A DNA stretch of 48,552 nt from an uncultured Shewanella sp. (GCF_947501665.1 NZ_CANMWS010000036.1:1-48552), one strand, 5' to 3'; counted from the first letter of the stretch, positions 17,912-26,886 are shown. Made by a program: numbers and translations. The notes: generated by a model not told the origin, from the sequence alone.

Positions 17912-18445
17912 TTATTGAGTGTTTTCTTTTTTATGCAGTGAAGTGGGTATGGCAGATGAGTGGGAATGGGGTATTTTATTTATTTTTGCTTGTGTTTTAT
18001 GCTCTGATCCTGAAAAAAGATAAGACAGAAACACAATAATGGTCATACCAAAACCGATAATGTACATGTTGATGCCGATGGCCATCCCGATCACAGCCGC
18101 CGCCCATAATGTCGCAGCGGCTGAGATCCCCCGCACGGCATTATTTCTATCTTCAAAAATCAGTCCAGCACCCAAAAAGCCAATACCCGTTACGACACCA
18201 GCAATAATGTTAAAGGTATAATCGACTTGATAGATATAGTAGAGGTGGATGGCTATTTCACTAAACCCACAGGCACTTAATGCGGTGATCCCAAAAATAC
18301 GGATCCCATTTGGATGTGTTTTTCTGACCGAATACCCCACAATACCACCTAATATCGAGGCAATAGTAATTTTAGCGAGATAGATAACTTCGATCATTTC
18401 AAATACTGGAGTCAGATTTTGCAATTCTGTTGAAACAGCGGGCAT
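17912..18445 (-). CDS. MgtC/SapB-family membrane protein
   Basis: 177 residues with four to five membrane helices. The MgtC core motif is present as GVVTGIGFLGAGLIFEDRNN followed by AAATLWAAAVIGMAIGIN. The N-terminal motif, usually RE..G.RTH, reads RKTHPNGIRIFG here, so it is a diverged member. It lacks the C-terminal ACT-like domain of Salmonella MgtC and ends in a polar tail. Family members are linked to growth in low magnesium and to control of F-type ATPase, but the role of short environmental forms is not settled. It is a single gene, divergent from astE. Confidence 0.85.
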   Translation of the reverse strand: MPAVSTELQNLTPVFEMIEVIYLAKITIASILGGIVGYSVRKTHPNGIRIFGITALSACGFSEIAIHLYYIYQVDYTFNIIAGVVTGIGFLGAGLIFEDRNNAVRGISAAATLWAAAVIGMAIGINMYIIGFGMTIIVFLSYLFSGSEHKTQAKINKIPHSHSSAIPTSLHKKENTQ

Positions 18446-18861
18446 AGAAAGAGCGTCCTTTTAAGTAAAGTGAGGTTCACTATTTAGTGAGCAGTAACTA
18501 TCAAGTCTCAGTCTACAATGGAGTGGTATGAGTGAATATACAGATAAGGGGCTTATTTTAATCTGGTTATCATTGGTTGATATTATAAACAGGGATGTGC
18601 TTTGCTTGTATGATTTTTGAGGTGATTATGTTTATTTTATGTATGACGGATGGAGTATTATAAGCTGTAAAGCTTGGTATACAGGTTTGCTAATGAAGGT
18701 AAACACAGGTAAAGTCAGTGACTTTGTGGCGGCAAGATTTGAGCCGTTATGCAATAAAAGTGGACTATATAGGAGGCTTTTTGGGCGGTATGTTGATACT
18801 GAATCAATAAGTGGCCTGCTATATACTCCAATTATTTTACCTAAAGTATAAGGAATTTTAC
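18446..18861. other. divergent intergenic region
   Basis: 416 bp between mgtC-like and astE. A 70-codon plus-strand frame (18639-18851) and a long antisense frame through astE lack ribosome binding sites and recognisable content. A TATACT (18822-18827) could be the astE -10 box, but no well-spaced -35 is visible. Confidence 0.4.
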
Positions 18862-19923
18862 GTGTTAGATACTTTAATGGGATCCAAAGACTTTTTAGCG
18901 TTGACATTAGCGCACTCCAACACCCCCACATTTGCCTCTTTTTCATTTGCCTTAAGTGAGCATACTCAGGTTCACGTTTGGGATAGTGGAGTGATTGTAT
19001 TTGAGCCCCATGCGTGTTTAGGTAAGGATATTGTGTTGTCGTGTGCAGTTCATGGAAATGAAACAGCGCCCATTGAGCTATGTAATGCTTTGATAACACG
19101 TTTGTTAGCCCAAGACATCAAGCCTAAGCAACGGGTTATGTTTCTTATTGGTAATCCGCAAGCCATTAAATTAGAGCGGCGTTTTGTGGATGAGAATTTA
19201 AATCGTTTATTCAATGGCGGCCATAGCAAAGGAGATGCGGTTAATCCTGAAAGAGTGCGAGCGAAAAAGCTAGAAGACTATGTCGAGCGTTTTTATAACC
19301 AGCCTTTGAAAGGCCAAAAGAATGATGAGACCTTAGTAGCTCGAACCCGTATTCATTATGATTTACATACGGCTATTCGCGCGTCTAAACATGAAAAATT
19401 TGCCATTTATCCTTATTCACCTAATAAAAAATACAGCAGTGAGCAAATCATGTTCTTAGCCAAATCTGGCATTGATACGATTTTGTTTCATAATGAGCCA
19501 ACCACCACATTCAGTTATTTCTCTGCTCATCATTTTCAAGCGCATGCCTTTACCATTGAATTAGGGAAAGTGTATCCATTTGGGCAAAATGACATGTCAC
19601 GCTTTTCTGCGTTAAATGAGCGCTTAATCGGGTTGATTACTGCCCAAGACTTGCCTATTCCTTCGCTGAATATGGCTGACGTTAATTTGTATCGTGTGGC
19701 TCGCTCCATCAATAAACATGTTGAGGATTTTCGTTTTTCATTTAGTGATGATGTGGAAAACTTCACGGCTTTTAAGCAAGGAGAAGTACTAGCAACAGAA
19801 GGTGGAAAAGAGGTGGTCGTGGAACATGAAATGGAAGCCATCGTGTTTCCTAATGCTAAGGTTCCTGTGGGGCAACGGACCTTATTATGCTTAGTACCAG
19901 CTTCGGCGGATAACATCGAATAA
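18862..19923 (+). CDS. astE: succinylglutamate desuccinylase
   Basis: The last step of the arginine succinyltransferase pathway: N-succinylglutamate is hydrolysed to glutamate and succinate in the cytoplasm. It is a zinc carboxypeptidase-like enzyme of the AstE/AspA family. The zinc site is HGNETAPIE (H64, E67) with a third ligand in YDLHTAIR (H169). GTG 18862 with AAGGAA six bases upstream gives 353 residues, the expected size; the frame extends to 18811 without a better site. In many gammaproteobacteria astE is apart from astCADB, as appears to be the case here. ArgR control is usual, but I cannot identify a convincing ARG box. Confidence 0.95.
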   Translation: MLDTLMGSKDFLALTLAHSNTPTFASFSFALSEHTQVHVWDSGVIVFEPHACLGKDIVLSCAVHGNETAPIELCNALITRLLAQDIKPKQRVMFLIGNPQAIKLERRFVDENLNRLFNGGHSKGDAVNPERVRAKKLEDYVERFYNQPLKGQKNDETLVARTRIHYDLHTAIRASKHEKFAIYPYSPNKKYSSEQIMFLAKSGIDTILFHNEPTTTFSYFSAHHFQAHAFTIELGKVYPFGQNDMSRFSALNERLIGLITAQDLPIPSLNMADVNLYRVARSINKHVEDFRFSFSDDVENFTAFKQGEVLATEGGKEVVVEHEMEAIVFPNAKVPVGQRTLLCLVPASADNIE

Positions 19924-19997
19924 TGCAAAAGTCACTATTGTAAACCATTATATACATAGTCAGACGAGCTTAGTTGTCATTTTTACTGTGATAAGTA

Positions 19998-20026
19998 TTG
20001 ATACACAGTTTACGTTAACGTAATGT
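19998..20026 (+). promoter_or_regulatory. bkd promoter with LiuR-like operator
   Basis: TTGATA (19998-20003), a 17-base spacer and TAATGT (20021-20026) form a plausible sigma-70 promoter 76 bases before bkdA1. Inside it lies the perfect palindrome TTACGTTAACGTAA (20010-20023). This resembles the operator described for LiuR, the MerR-family regulator of branched-chain amino-acid breakdown in gammaproteobacteria. The position between -35 and -10 suits a MerR-type regulator. The assignment to LiuR rests on my memory of the motif. Confidence 0.7.
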
Positions 20027-20101
20027 TCTTCTCGCGTAGGATAATAGACTGGCATGTTGATTCATTCGGTGAAGCTGCCAGCAAAATAACAAGAGCACAA
20101 T

Positions 20102-21280
20102 ATGAGCAACGCAAAAAACAAGACAGAAACGATCCATCGTGTCAGTTTTCTTGATAAAGACGCGATGTCGATCCCTATTCTTAAAATTCTTCAAGCCGAC
20201 GGTACGGTTTATGATAAAGCGGTATTGCCTGCCATTGATCAAGCATTGGCGAAAAAAGTCCATGATACCTGTGTATTTACCCGTGTCCTAGATGAGCGAA
20301 TGCTAGGTGCTCAGCGACAAGGACGAATAAGCTTCTATATGACCTGTACCGGTGAAGAAGCGGCTGTGATTGGCAGTGCTGCGGCATTGGATGATGAAGA
20401 TGTCATTTTAGCTCAGTATCGAGAGCATGCCGCTTTACGATACCGTGGGTTTAGTACTGAGCAGTTTATGGATCAAATGTTTAGTAATGGACGGGATTTG
20501 GGTAAGGGTCGTCAGATGCCCATTCATTATGGTACCGCTCAGTTACATTATCAAACAGTTTCTTCGCCATTGGCGACTCAAATTCCCCAAGCCTCAGGTG
20601 TGGCTTATGCCTTAAAAATGCAGAAAAAACGCAATGTTGCGATTTGCTATTTTGGAGAAGGTGCCGCATCAGAAGGGGATTTTCATGCGGGACTGAATAT
20701 GGCTGCGGTGTTAAATGCGCCAGTGATTTTCTTTTGCCGTAATAATGGGTATGCCATTTCAACGCCAACAGACGAGCAATACAAAGGCAATGGAATTGCC
20801 AGTCGTGGTGTGGGGTATGGCATGCATACTATTCGTGTGGATGGTAATGATATGTTAGCCGTTATGGCGGCCACTCAGCAAGCAAGGGCGCATGCCATTA
20901 AGCATAATGCCCCCGTTCTCATTGAAGCTATGACGTATCGATTAGGGGCGCATTCTTCATCGGATGATCCTTCTGGCTATCGCTCTAAAGAAGAAGAAGC
21001 TAAATGGCAACAACATGATCCTGTTCAGCGGTTTAAATTATGGCTGATTAATAAAGGTTGGCTCAATAATGATGAAGACACGCAATTATATGAGCAATAT
21101 CGTCAAGAAGTGTTGAGCGAATTGAAGTTGGCCGAGAAACGCCCTCAAATGGAACTGGATAGCATTATTGATGATGTGTTTGATGAGCCTACACCACTGC
21201 TGAAGAAACAACTTGCACAGTTAAAACAGCATGTTAACAAATACCCTAAAGCCTATCCCAAAAGTGCGAAGGAGCAATAA
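20102..21280 (+). CDS. bkdA1: branched-chain 2-oxoacid dehydrogenase E1 alpha
   Basis: The alpha subunit of the thiamine-diphosphate-dependent decarboxylase of the branched-chain 2-oxoacid dehydrogenase complex, which degrades the keto acids of valine, leucine and isoleucine. The ThDP-binding motif spans residues 185-215, from GEGAASEGDFHAGLN to CRNN. The E1 alpha loop YRLGAHSSSDDPS is also present. The 392-residue length is normal. It is the first gene of a tight operon, with bkdA2 two bases after its stop. The architecture and the E2 partner distinguish it from pyruvate dehydrogenase. Confidence 0.93.
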   Translation: MSNAKNKTETIHRVSFLDKDAMSIPILKILQADGTVYDKAVLPAIDQALAKKVHDTCVFTRVLDERMLGAQRQGRISFYMTCTGEEAAVIGSAAALDDEDVILAQYREHAALRYRGFSTEQFMDQMFSNGRDLGKGRQMPIHYGTAQLHYQTVSSPLATQIPQASGVAYALKMQKKRNVAICYFGEGAASEGDFHAGLNMAAVLNAPVIFFCRNNGYAISTPTDEQYKGNGIASRGVGYGMHTIRVDGNDMLAVMAATQQARAHAIKHNAPVLIEAMTYRLGAHSSSDDPSGYRSKEEEAKWQQHDPVQRFKLWLINKGWLNNDEDTQLYEQYRQEVLSELKLAEKRPQMELDSIIDDVFDEPTPLLKKQLAQLKQHVNKYPKAYPKSAKEQ

Positions 21281-21282
21281 TA

Positions 21283-22260
21283 ATGGCGAAGATGAATATG
21301 TTACAAGCCATTAATTCAGCGCTAATGGCTGAAATGGAAACGGATCCTAATATGCTGGTTTTTGGTGAAGATGTCGGCCACTTTGGCGGCGTGTTCAGAG
21401 CAACTTCAGGGCTACAGGAAAAGTTTGGTAAAGAAAGGTGTTTTAATACACCATTAACCGAACAAGGTATTGCGGGATTTGCGAATGGTTTGGCATCAAA
21501 CGGTATGACTGCTGTGGCTGAAATTCAATTTGCCGATTATATTTTTCCTGCTTTTGATCAAATCGTCAATGAAACGGCTAAGTTTCGCTATCGCAGTGGC
21601 GCACAATTTAATGTGGGTGGATTAACCTTTAGAACGCCTTATGGTGGAGGCATTGCGGGTGGGCATTATCATTCTCAATCTCCAGAGGCGTATTTTACGC
21701 AGACGGCAGGGTTAAAAGTGGTGATCCCAAGGGATCCTTATCAAGCTAAAGGGTTGTTATTAGCCTCTATTCGCGATGACAATCCAGTGATATTTTTTGA
21801 GCCTAAACGCTTATACCGCGCTTCAGTTGGGGAGGTACCCAGCGAAGATTATGAGATTGAGATTGGTAAAGCAGATGTGATGCAAACGGGCACTGATATC
21901 ACCTTACTGGCGTGGGGCGCTCAAATTGAGATCATAACCCATGCGGCAGAATTAGCCGCTAAAGAAGGGGTGTCTTGTGAACTCATTGATTTGCGTACCT
22001 TATCGCCTTGGGATGTGGAGACCGTTGCAAGCTCTGTGAAGAAAACAGGACGTTTATTAATTAACCATGAAGCGCCGTTAACCGGTGGTTTTGCCGGAGA
22101 AATTGCCGCGACCATTCAAGAAGAGTGCTTTTTGTATTTAGAATCGCCTATTGCCCGAGTATGTGGGCTAGATACGCCTTATCCGCTTAATCATGAAAAA
22201 GAATACATGCCGGATGCGTTAAAGACCTTTGAAGCTATTATGGCTTCAGTGAAGTTTTAG
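21283..22260 (+). CDS. bkdA2: branched-chain 2-oxoacid dehydrogenase E1 beta
   Basis: The beta subunit of the E1 heterotetramer. 325 residues with the family features LVFGEDVGHFGGVFRATSGL near the N-terminus, NTPLTEQGIAGFANGLA, and RSGAQFNVGGLTFRTPYGGG. The C-terminal transketolase domain contains LIDLRTLSPWD and NHEAPLTGGFAGEI. It starts two bases after bkdA1, with AAGGAG inside the end of that gene, and is followed after nine bases by bkdB. Confidence 0.95.
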   Translation: MAKMNMLQAINSALMAEMETDPNMLVFGEDVGHFGGVFRATSGLQEKFGKERCFNTPLTEQGIAGFANGLASNGMTAVAEIQFADYIFPAFDQIVNETAKFRYRSGAQFNVGGLTFRTPYGGGIAGGHYHSQSPEAYFTQTAGLKVVIPRDPYQAKGLLLASIRDDNPVIFFEPKRLYRASVGEVPSEDYEIEIGKADVMQTGTDITLLAWGAQIEIITHAAELAAKEGVSCELIDLRTLSPWDVETVASSVKKTGRLLINHEAPLTGGFAGEIAATIQEECFLYLESPIARVCGLDTPYPLNHEKEYMPDALKTFEAIMASVKF

Positions 22261-22269
22261 GAGCTTGCA

Positions 22270-23874
22270 ATGATTAAAGAATTTATTCTACCGGATATTG
22301 GCGAAGGCGTAGTGGAATGCGAGTTAGTTGAATGGTTGGTAAAAGAAGGGGACAGGGTGATTGAAGATCAGCCTGTTGCCGATGTCATGACAGATAAAGC
22401 GTTAGTGCAAATTCCTGCGCCTTATGGCGGGATCATCAAGCAGTTGCATTACGCCAAAGGGGACATTGCCAAGGTACATGCGCCTTTATATTCTGTTGAA
22501 ATCATGGAGCATGGTGAGGATGAAGCGCTTCATTTTGTTGAAGGCTCGATTGTTGATGACCCCGTCGATGAGGCTGAGCCTGAGCCTGTAAGCTCCTCGA
22601 TATTGGAGTCAAGCACTTCAAGTGGTGTTGTTTGGCAGATTGAAGAGTTTTTACTGCCGGATATTGGCGAAGGTATTGTGGAGTGTGAACTAGTTGAATG
22701 GCTGGTGGAAGAGGGTGATACCGTTGTTGAAGATCAAGCCGTTGCCGATGTGATGACAGATAAGGCTTTAGTGCAAATTCCGGCAATAAAAAGTGGTCGT
22801 ATTGCTAAATTGCATTATCGTAAGGGCCAGTTAGCGAAAGTTCATGCACCATTATTTTCCATTGAAGTGGCAAGAGAAGTGGTTGAGGCGAGTCACGCAC
22901 AGATCAATACGGCTCCAGTAAATGCCGGAGAATCAAGCCCAGTATCCAATCAAGAGCAAGTTAATGTCCCCCAAGGCAAAGCGTTAGCGAGTCCTGCCGT
23001 GAGGCGCATGGCGAGAAGCTTGGATATTGATATTACCAGTGTGTCAGGCAGTGGTAAAAATGGCCGTGTGTATAAAGAAGATATTAGCCGTCATCAACAA
23101 GCATCAATGGCGCCAACAACCTCGGCTATGCCAGCAGTGCAGGCACCAAAGATTGTGACGACTGAGGAGGCCTACCGCGTTGAGCCTATTCGCGGTGTGC
23201 GTGCGGTGATGGCAAAAATGATGACAGAGTCCGTCTCGACTATCCCGCATTTTACTTATTGTGATGAGTTTGATTTAACGGACTTAGTGCAATTGCGTGA
23301 GAGCATGAAAAAGGCCCATTCAACGGATGAGGTTAAACTCACCATGATGCCCTTTTTTATGAAAGCGCTATCCTTAGCGCTGAAAGAGTATCCTGATTTA
23401 AACAGTCAAGTAAACAGTGATTGCACCGAGCAAACGTTTTTTACCCGTCATAATATCGGTATGGCGGTGGATTCAAAGGTGGGCTTACTGGTGCCCAATG
23501 TCAAAGATGTGCAAGATAAGTCTATTTTAGCCATTGCGGCTGATATTACCCGCTTAACTGCCGCGGCCCGCAGTGGGCGAGTCAGTCCTGAAGACTTGAA
23601 ACAAGGTACGATTTCCATTTCAAATATTGGTGCGCTTGGCGGCACCATCGCGACGCCGATTATCAATAAACCTGAAGTGGCGATTGTGGCATTAGGGAAA
23701 TTACAACATTTACCGCGCTTTAATGGGCAAGGTGAGGTGGAAGGGCGAAAAATCATGCAAGTGAGCTGGTCTGGGGATCACCGTGTTATTGATGGTGGTA
23801 CCATTGCGCGTTTTTGTAATTTATGGAAGCACTATCTAGAGCAACCTCAAGAAATGTTATTAGCCATGCAATAA
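22270..23874 (+). CDS. bkdB: branched-chain 2-oxoacid dehydrogenase E2 with two lipoyl domains
   Basis: Dihydrolipoyl acyltransferase core of the complex, 534 residues. Two tandem lipoyl domains begin at residues 5 and 127, each DIGEG.VECELVEWLV, with lipoylated lysines K43 and K165 in MTDKALVQIP. The two domains are nearly identical in sequence, suggesting recent duplication or gene conversion. A peripheral-subunit-binding domain follows (about 238-274, ASPAVRRMARSLDIDI). The C-terminal catalytic domain ends with SGDHRVIDGG (H504, D508). Two lipoyl domains are common in marine gammaproteobacteria, against one in Pseudomonas BkdB. E3 is not encoded here and must come from elsewhere. Confidence 0.95.
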   Translation: MIKEFILPDIGEGVVECELVEWLVKEGDRVIEDQPVADVMTDKALVQIPAPYGGIIKQLHYAKGDIAKVHAPLYSVEIMEHGEDEALHFVEGSIVDDPVDEAEPEPVSSSILESSTSSGVVWQIEEFLLPDIGEGIVECELVEWLVEEGDTVVEDQAVADVMTDKALVQIPAIKSGRIAKLHYRKGQLAKVHAPLFSIEVAREVVEASHAQINTAPVNAGESSPVSNQEQVNVPQGKALASPAVRRMARSLDIDITSVSGSGKNGRVYKEDISRHQQASMAPTTSAMPAVQAPKIVTTEEAYRVEPIRGVRAVMAKMMTESVSTIPHFTYCDEFDLTDLVQLRESMKKAHSTDEVKLTMMPFFMKALSLALKEYPDLNSQVNSDCTEQTFFTRHNIGMAVDSKVGLLVPNVKDVQDKSILAIAADITRLTAAARSGRVSPEDLKQGTISISNIGALGGTIATPIINKPEVAIVALGKLQHLPRFNGQGEVEGRKIMQVSWSGDHRVIDGGTIARFCNLWKHYLEQPQEMLLAMQ

Positions 23875-23896
23875 GCGATTTTTAGCTTTCAAACAC

Positions 23897-23922
23897 AAAG
23901 GCGCCGTCGGGCGCTTTTTTTT
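23897..23922 (+). terminator. rho-independent terminator of the bkd operon
   Basis: GCGCC-GTCG-GGCGC (23901-23914), extended by an AAAG/TTTT base, is followed by eight T's. It lies 27 bases after the bkdB stop. Confidence 0.93.
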
Positions 23923-24036
23923 ATGGCTCACCGTCTTTATTTTGTGCTCTGTTTTCGCTTATCGCCTAAAAAGAGTGTAAAATAAAATAAGTATTCCGTA
24001 TAATCCCGCTAATTAGTTAAGTACCTTGGATCCTTC

Positions 24037-25179
24037 ATGAGCCAGTTATCCCCTATTGTTGCACCTATTCAGTATCCTTTTCCGCCTAAACCTATGCCTT
24101 TGACCGATATTGAAAAAGCCGCAGCAAAAGCAAGAATTAGACAGTTATTGATTGAAAAAAAAGCCGTTTTAGTTGCCCATTATTATACTGATCCTGAAAT
24201 TCAAGCCCTCGCCGAAGAAACAGGTGGGTGTGTGTCTGACTCCCTTGAAATGGCGCGTTTTGGCCGCGATCATCCTGCGCAGACCTTGATTGTTGCAGGG
24301 GTGAAATTCATGGGGGAAACGGCAAAAATTCTCAGCCCTGAAAAAACCATTCTAATGCCAACGCTTGACGCGACTTGTTCGTTAGATTTAGGCTGCCCTA
24401 TTGAGACATTCAGTTCTTTTTGTGATGCACATCCCGATCATACGGTCGTGGTGTATGCCAATACCTCAGCCGCAGTCAAAGCTCGGGCTGATTGGGTGGT
24501 GACCTCCAGTATTGCCCTTGAAATTGTTGAGCATTTGGACAGCGAAGGCAAACAGATCATTTGGGGACCGGATCGCCATTTAGGCAGCTACATCGCCAAA
24601 GAAACTGGCGCAGATATGTTGATGTGGCAAGGTGAGTGCATTGTGCACGATGAGTTTAAAGCCAATGCCCTACGCGAACTTAAAACTCAGTATCCTAATG
24701 CCGCGATCTTAGTTCACCCAGAATCACCAGCCAGCGTGGTGGCGCTTGCTGACGCTGTGGGGTCAACCAGCCAGTTAATCAAAGCTGCTCAAACCATGGA
24801 TAATGACACTTTCATCGTGGCTACCGATAAGGGTATTTTTTATAAAATGCAGCAAGCTGCCCCAGGTAAAAACCTCATTGAGGCGCCAACAGGCGGCAAT
24901 GGAGCCACTTGCCGAAGTTGTGCTCATTGTCCTTGGATGGCGATGAATGGTCTTGTTGCCATCGAAAATGCGCTTAAAGATGCCCCGAATTCCAAAGAGC
25001 GTACACTCAAAGAGCGCACAGTGGATGGCAAAAAGGGAGAGCCGCTTACTATTGAGCCGCAAGTCTCACCCCATGAAATCTTTGTTGATGAAAGTTTGCG
25101 CCTTGATGCATTAAAACCCCTTGATCGTATGCTGGACTTTGCTCAAACATTGAATATGAAAGTTAAAGGTAATGCGTAA
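24037..25179 (+). CDS. nadA: quinolinate synthase
   Basis: NadA condenses iminoaspartate with dihydroxyacetone phosphate to quinolinate in NAD synthesis, using a [4Fe-4S] cluster. The sequence closely follows E. coli NadA: YPFPPKPMPL, VAHYYTDPEIQALAEETGG and LSPEKTILMPTL are recognisable. The cluster ligands correspond to C114 (DATCSLD), C201 (GECIVHD) and C298 (CRSCAHC). The 380 residues exceed the E. coli form by about 33, mostly from an insert near 318-350 (KERTLKERTVDGKKGEPL) just before the conserved C-terminal LDALKPLDRMLDFA. It is a single gene, with the tRNA-Ser gene about 200 bp downstream. Confidence 0.97.
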   Translation: MSQLSPIVAPIQYPFPPKPMPLTDIEKAAAKARIRQLLIEKKAVLVAHYYTDPEIQALAEETGGCVSDSLEMARFGRDHPAQTLIVAGVKFMGETAKILSPEKTILMPTLDATCSLDLGCPIETFSSFCDAHPDHTVVVYANTSAAVKARADWVVTSSIALEIVEHLDSEGKQIIWGPDRHLGSYIAKETGADMLMWQGECIVHDEFKANALRELKTQYPNAAILVHPESPASVVALADAVGSTSQLIKAAQTMDNDTFIVATDKGIFYKMQQAAPGKNLIEAPTGGNGATCRSCAHCPWMAMNGLVAIENALKDAPNSKERTLKERTVDGKKGEPLTIEPQVSPHEIFVDESLRLDALKPLDRMLDFAQTLNMKVKGNA

Positions 25180-25275
25180 ACATTGTCAGAAAAGCCTTGA
25201 TGCTTGCTTTTTTGGTTAATAATCCACTTATCTGATTAGCAAATGTGCAACCGTTTGAAAACCGTATTTTTTAGC

Positions 25276-25304
25276 TTGACCACCGCCAAGCTTTTGCGTA
25301 AAGT
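25276..25304 (+). promoter_or_regulatory. tRNA-Ser promoter
   Basis: TTGACC (25276-25281), 17 bases, TAAAGT (25299-25304), followed by a GC-rich stretch that resembles the discriminator of stable-RNA promoters. The tRNA starts 73 bases further on. Confidence 0.65.
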
Positions 25305-25376
25305 ACGGCTCCGTTAACAGGGAAAAGCACACAGAAAGCCAAGTGCGATAAAGATGAACTGTTAGCAACAAATATT

Positions 25377-25466
25377 GGTGAGGTGTCTGAGTGGCTGAAG
25401 GAGCACGCCTGGAAAGTGTGTGATGGGTTAAACCATCCGAGGGTTCGAATCCCTCCCTCACCGCCA
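25377..25466 (+). tRNA. tRNA-Ser (anticodon GGA)
   Basis: A 90-base class II tRNA with acceptor stem GGTGAGG/CCTCACC, discriminator G and encoded CCA. The anticodon loop CTGGAAA contains GGA, reading UCC and UCU. It has a long variable arm (GTGATGGG..CCATC) and T-loop GGTTCGAATCC. It is almost identical to the E. coli tRNA-Ser(GGA) as I remember it. A 79-codon frame on the opposite strand is the usual artefact seen across tRNA genes. Confidence 0.97.
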
Positions 25467-25475
25467 AATTGAGAG

Positions 25476-25500
25476 AAAGCGACCTAAGGGTCGCTTTTTT
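25476..25500 (+). terminator. terminator of tRNA-Ser
   Basis: AAAGCGACC (25476-25484) pairs with GGTCGCTTT (25489-25497), followed by further T's, ten bases after the tRNA. Confidence 0.93.
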
Positions 25501-25556
25501 GCTTTCTGATGTTTTTAATTTTTATTTTGCAGTCTAAATAGAGTGTTTGAGGTGTT

Positions 25557-26585
25557 ATGCGATTTTTAGTTTTATTGTGCATGTTTTCATTTTCAGCTCA
25601 GGCTGCAACGGATTGTATGAAAGCCATTTTAAATGATGATATTAACAATATTATGCCATCTTGTGTTGAGCTGGGTGGTGAAGATTTTCAGCAGAAGTGG
25701 TATCAGGGACGATTAACGCATGAGTTTGGTACTAAGGAGCAGCCGAGTAAGGCCGCTATCATTATTAAAGGCAAAGCTGAGGCGGGGCAGGCGGATTATC
25801 AGTATTTGTGGGGACTGATCTCTCAGTTTATCTATCGTCAATTTTCAGTTGCGCATATAGGCTCACAAATCGATAAAAAATGGATTATTGCTGCTGCGGA
25901 TAATGGCCAAGTTGCCGCCATGGCACAAGAAATACAAGCGTTTATGGGTACTATTTCAATGCCTAAACGAGAAAGACAACAACAAGTGCTGGATTATGCT
26001 GTTGAGCTTCACGAGCAGTATAACAATACTGATACTGAATTATTGATTGCGGCGGTTAAATCACGAGAAACCATTGAAGATGTCATTGAAAGAATGCGTT
26101 TTCTATATGACAATTACACTCAGTTATCATCTGAGCAACTCAATTCTTTGTGGCGTTTTTATTTGTATGGTCACTATGAGAGTGCTGAAAAAGTGGTCTT
26201 ATTTGATAAAGAGTTTTCAGTGAGTGGTCGTTTCGACCCCGATTTGGCTAAGGGAATGAGGATATTAAAATATAATTTCTCTCATTTTAAGAGTATTTCA
26301 GCGACAATGACATTAGCAAATATATATAGTCGAAGTTATATTACCGAACAAACGGAATGGAATAAACAAAAAGCTTTAAATTATTATAAGGTTGCAAAAG
26401 ATCTGAATCACCCTCGAGCAGTCACTTGGTACGGGGATTATTTACACTGTATTGGGCAGAAAACAGAAGGGATCGCGTTATTACGCCAGGCCGCATCACT
26501 TAATGATGAAGATGCAAAAGAGTCGTTAGAAGACATTAAACAACTGGGCTATACCGTCAATTGTAGCCAAGGGTGGATTTATTAA
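25557..26585 (+). CDS. exported Sel1-like repeat protein
   Basis: 342 residues with a short signal peptide (MRFLVLLCMFSFSAQA-ATDC), so periplasmic or outer-membrane. The rest is mainly alpha-helical. The last 100 residues (ATMTLANIYSR.., QKALNYYKVAKDLNHPRAVTWYGDYL, EGIALLRQAASLNDEDAKESL) have the spacing of Sel1/TPR-type helical hairpins, which usually mediate protein contacts. GAGGTG precedes ATG 25557. It stands alone between the tRNA and a repeat-rich region. The partner and role are unknown. Confidence 0.75.
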   Translation: MRFLVLLCMFSFSAQAATDCMKAILNDDINNIMPSCVELGGEDFQQKWYQGRLTHEFGTKEQPSKAAIIIKGKAEAGQADYQYLWGLISQFIYRQFSVAHIGSQIDKKWIIAAADNGQVAAMAQEIQAFMGTISMPKRERQQQVLDYAVELHEQYNNTDTELLIAAVKSRETIEDVIERMRFLYDNYTQLSSEQLNSLWRFYLYGHYESAEKVVLFDKEFSVSGRFDPDLAKGMRILKYNFSHFKSISATMTLANIYSRSYITEQTEWNKQKALNYYKVAKDLNHPRAVTWYGDYLHCIGQKTEGIALLRQAASLNDEDAKESLEDIKQLGYTVNCSQGWIY

Positions 26586-26698
26586 TTTTATTTTAAATTA
26601 ATAAGGTGAATTAAATAAAGGGGGGAATTGCTATGTATCTCGTTCATAGTGATCACTATGATGAGCTTCACCTTGCAGCGGGCTAAGGTTGTGAGTTT

Positions 26699-26801
26699 CC
26701 CACTCATAGTGGGGTATTGGATATTAAGCTGCGCTTAATAACAGGCCGTGAGTGCCCACTCACACGGGGCCAAAAGGGGATTAACAGCAATCCCCTCTTG
26801 G
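26699..26801. repeat. cluster of three hairpins (REP-like)
   Basis: Three dyads follow each other. CCCACT-CAT-AGTGGG is at 26699-26713. GTGAGTG-CC-CACTCAC is at 26748-26763. A 13-bp stem with one mismatch pairs 26770-26782 with 26789-26801, core GGGGATT/AATCCCC. Together they could fold into a structured RNA or form a palindromic intergenic repeat. It lies directly before the dispersed repeat copy B, so the two may be one composite element. Confidence 0.6.
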
Positions 26802-26886
26802 ATCTCCTGTGCCGCCCCAGACGAAGTTGAGCACCTTACTATTTTATTAACAGTCATTGCTATCGCCTCATATTCGCCGTCCATGG

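Noticed and set aside
18639..18851. 70-codon plus-strand frame before astE
   Set aside because: No ribosome binding site and no family resemblance; treated as leader DNA.
18632..19099. 155-codon minus-strand frame
   Set aside because: Runs antisense through the start of astE and has no recognisable content.
25228..25467. 79-codon minus-strand frame across the tRNA-Ser gene
   Set aside because: It is the mirror of the tRNA (REGFEPSDGL is the classic antisense-tRNA artefact).
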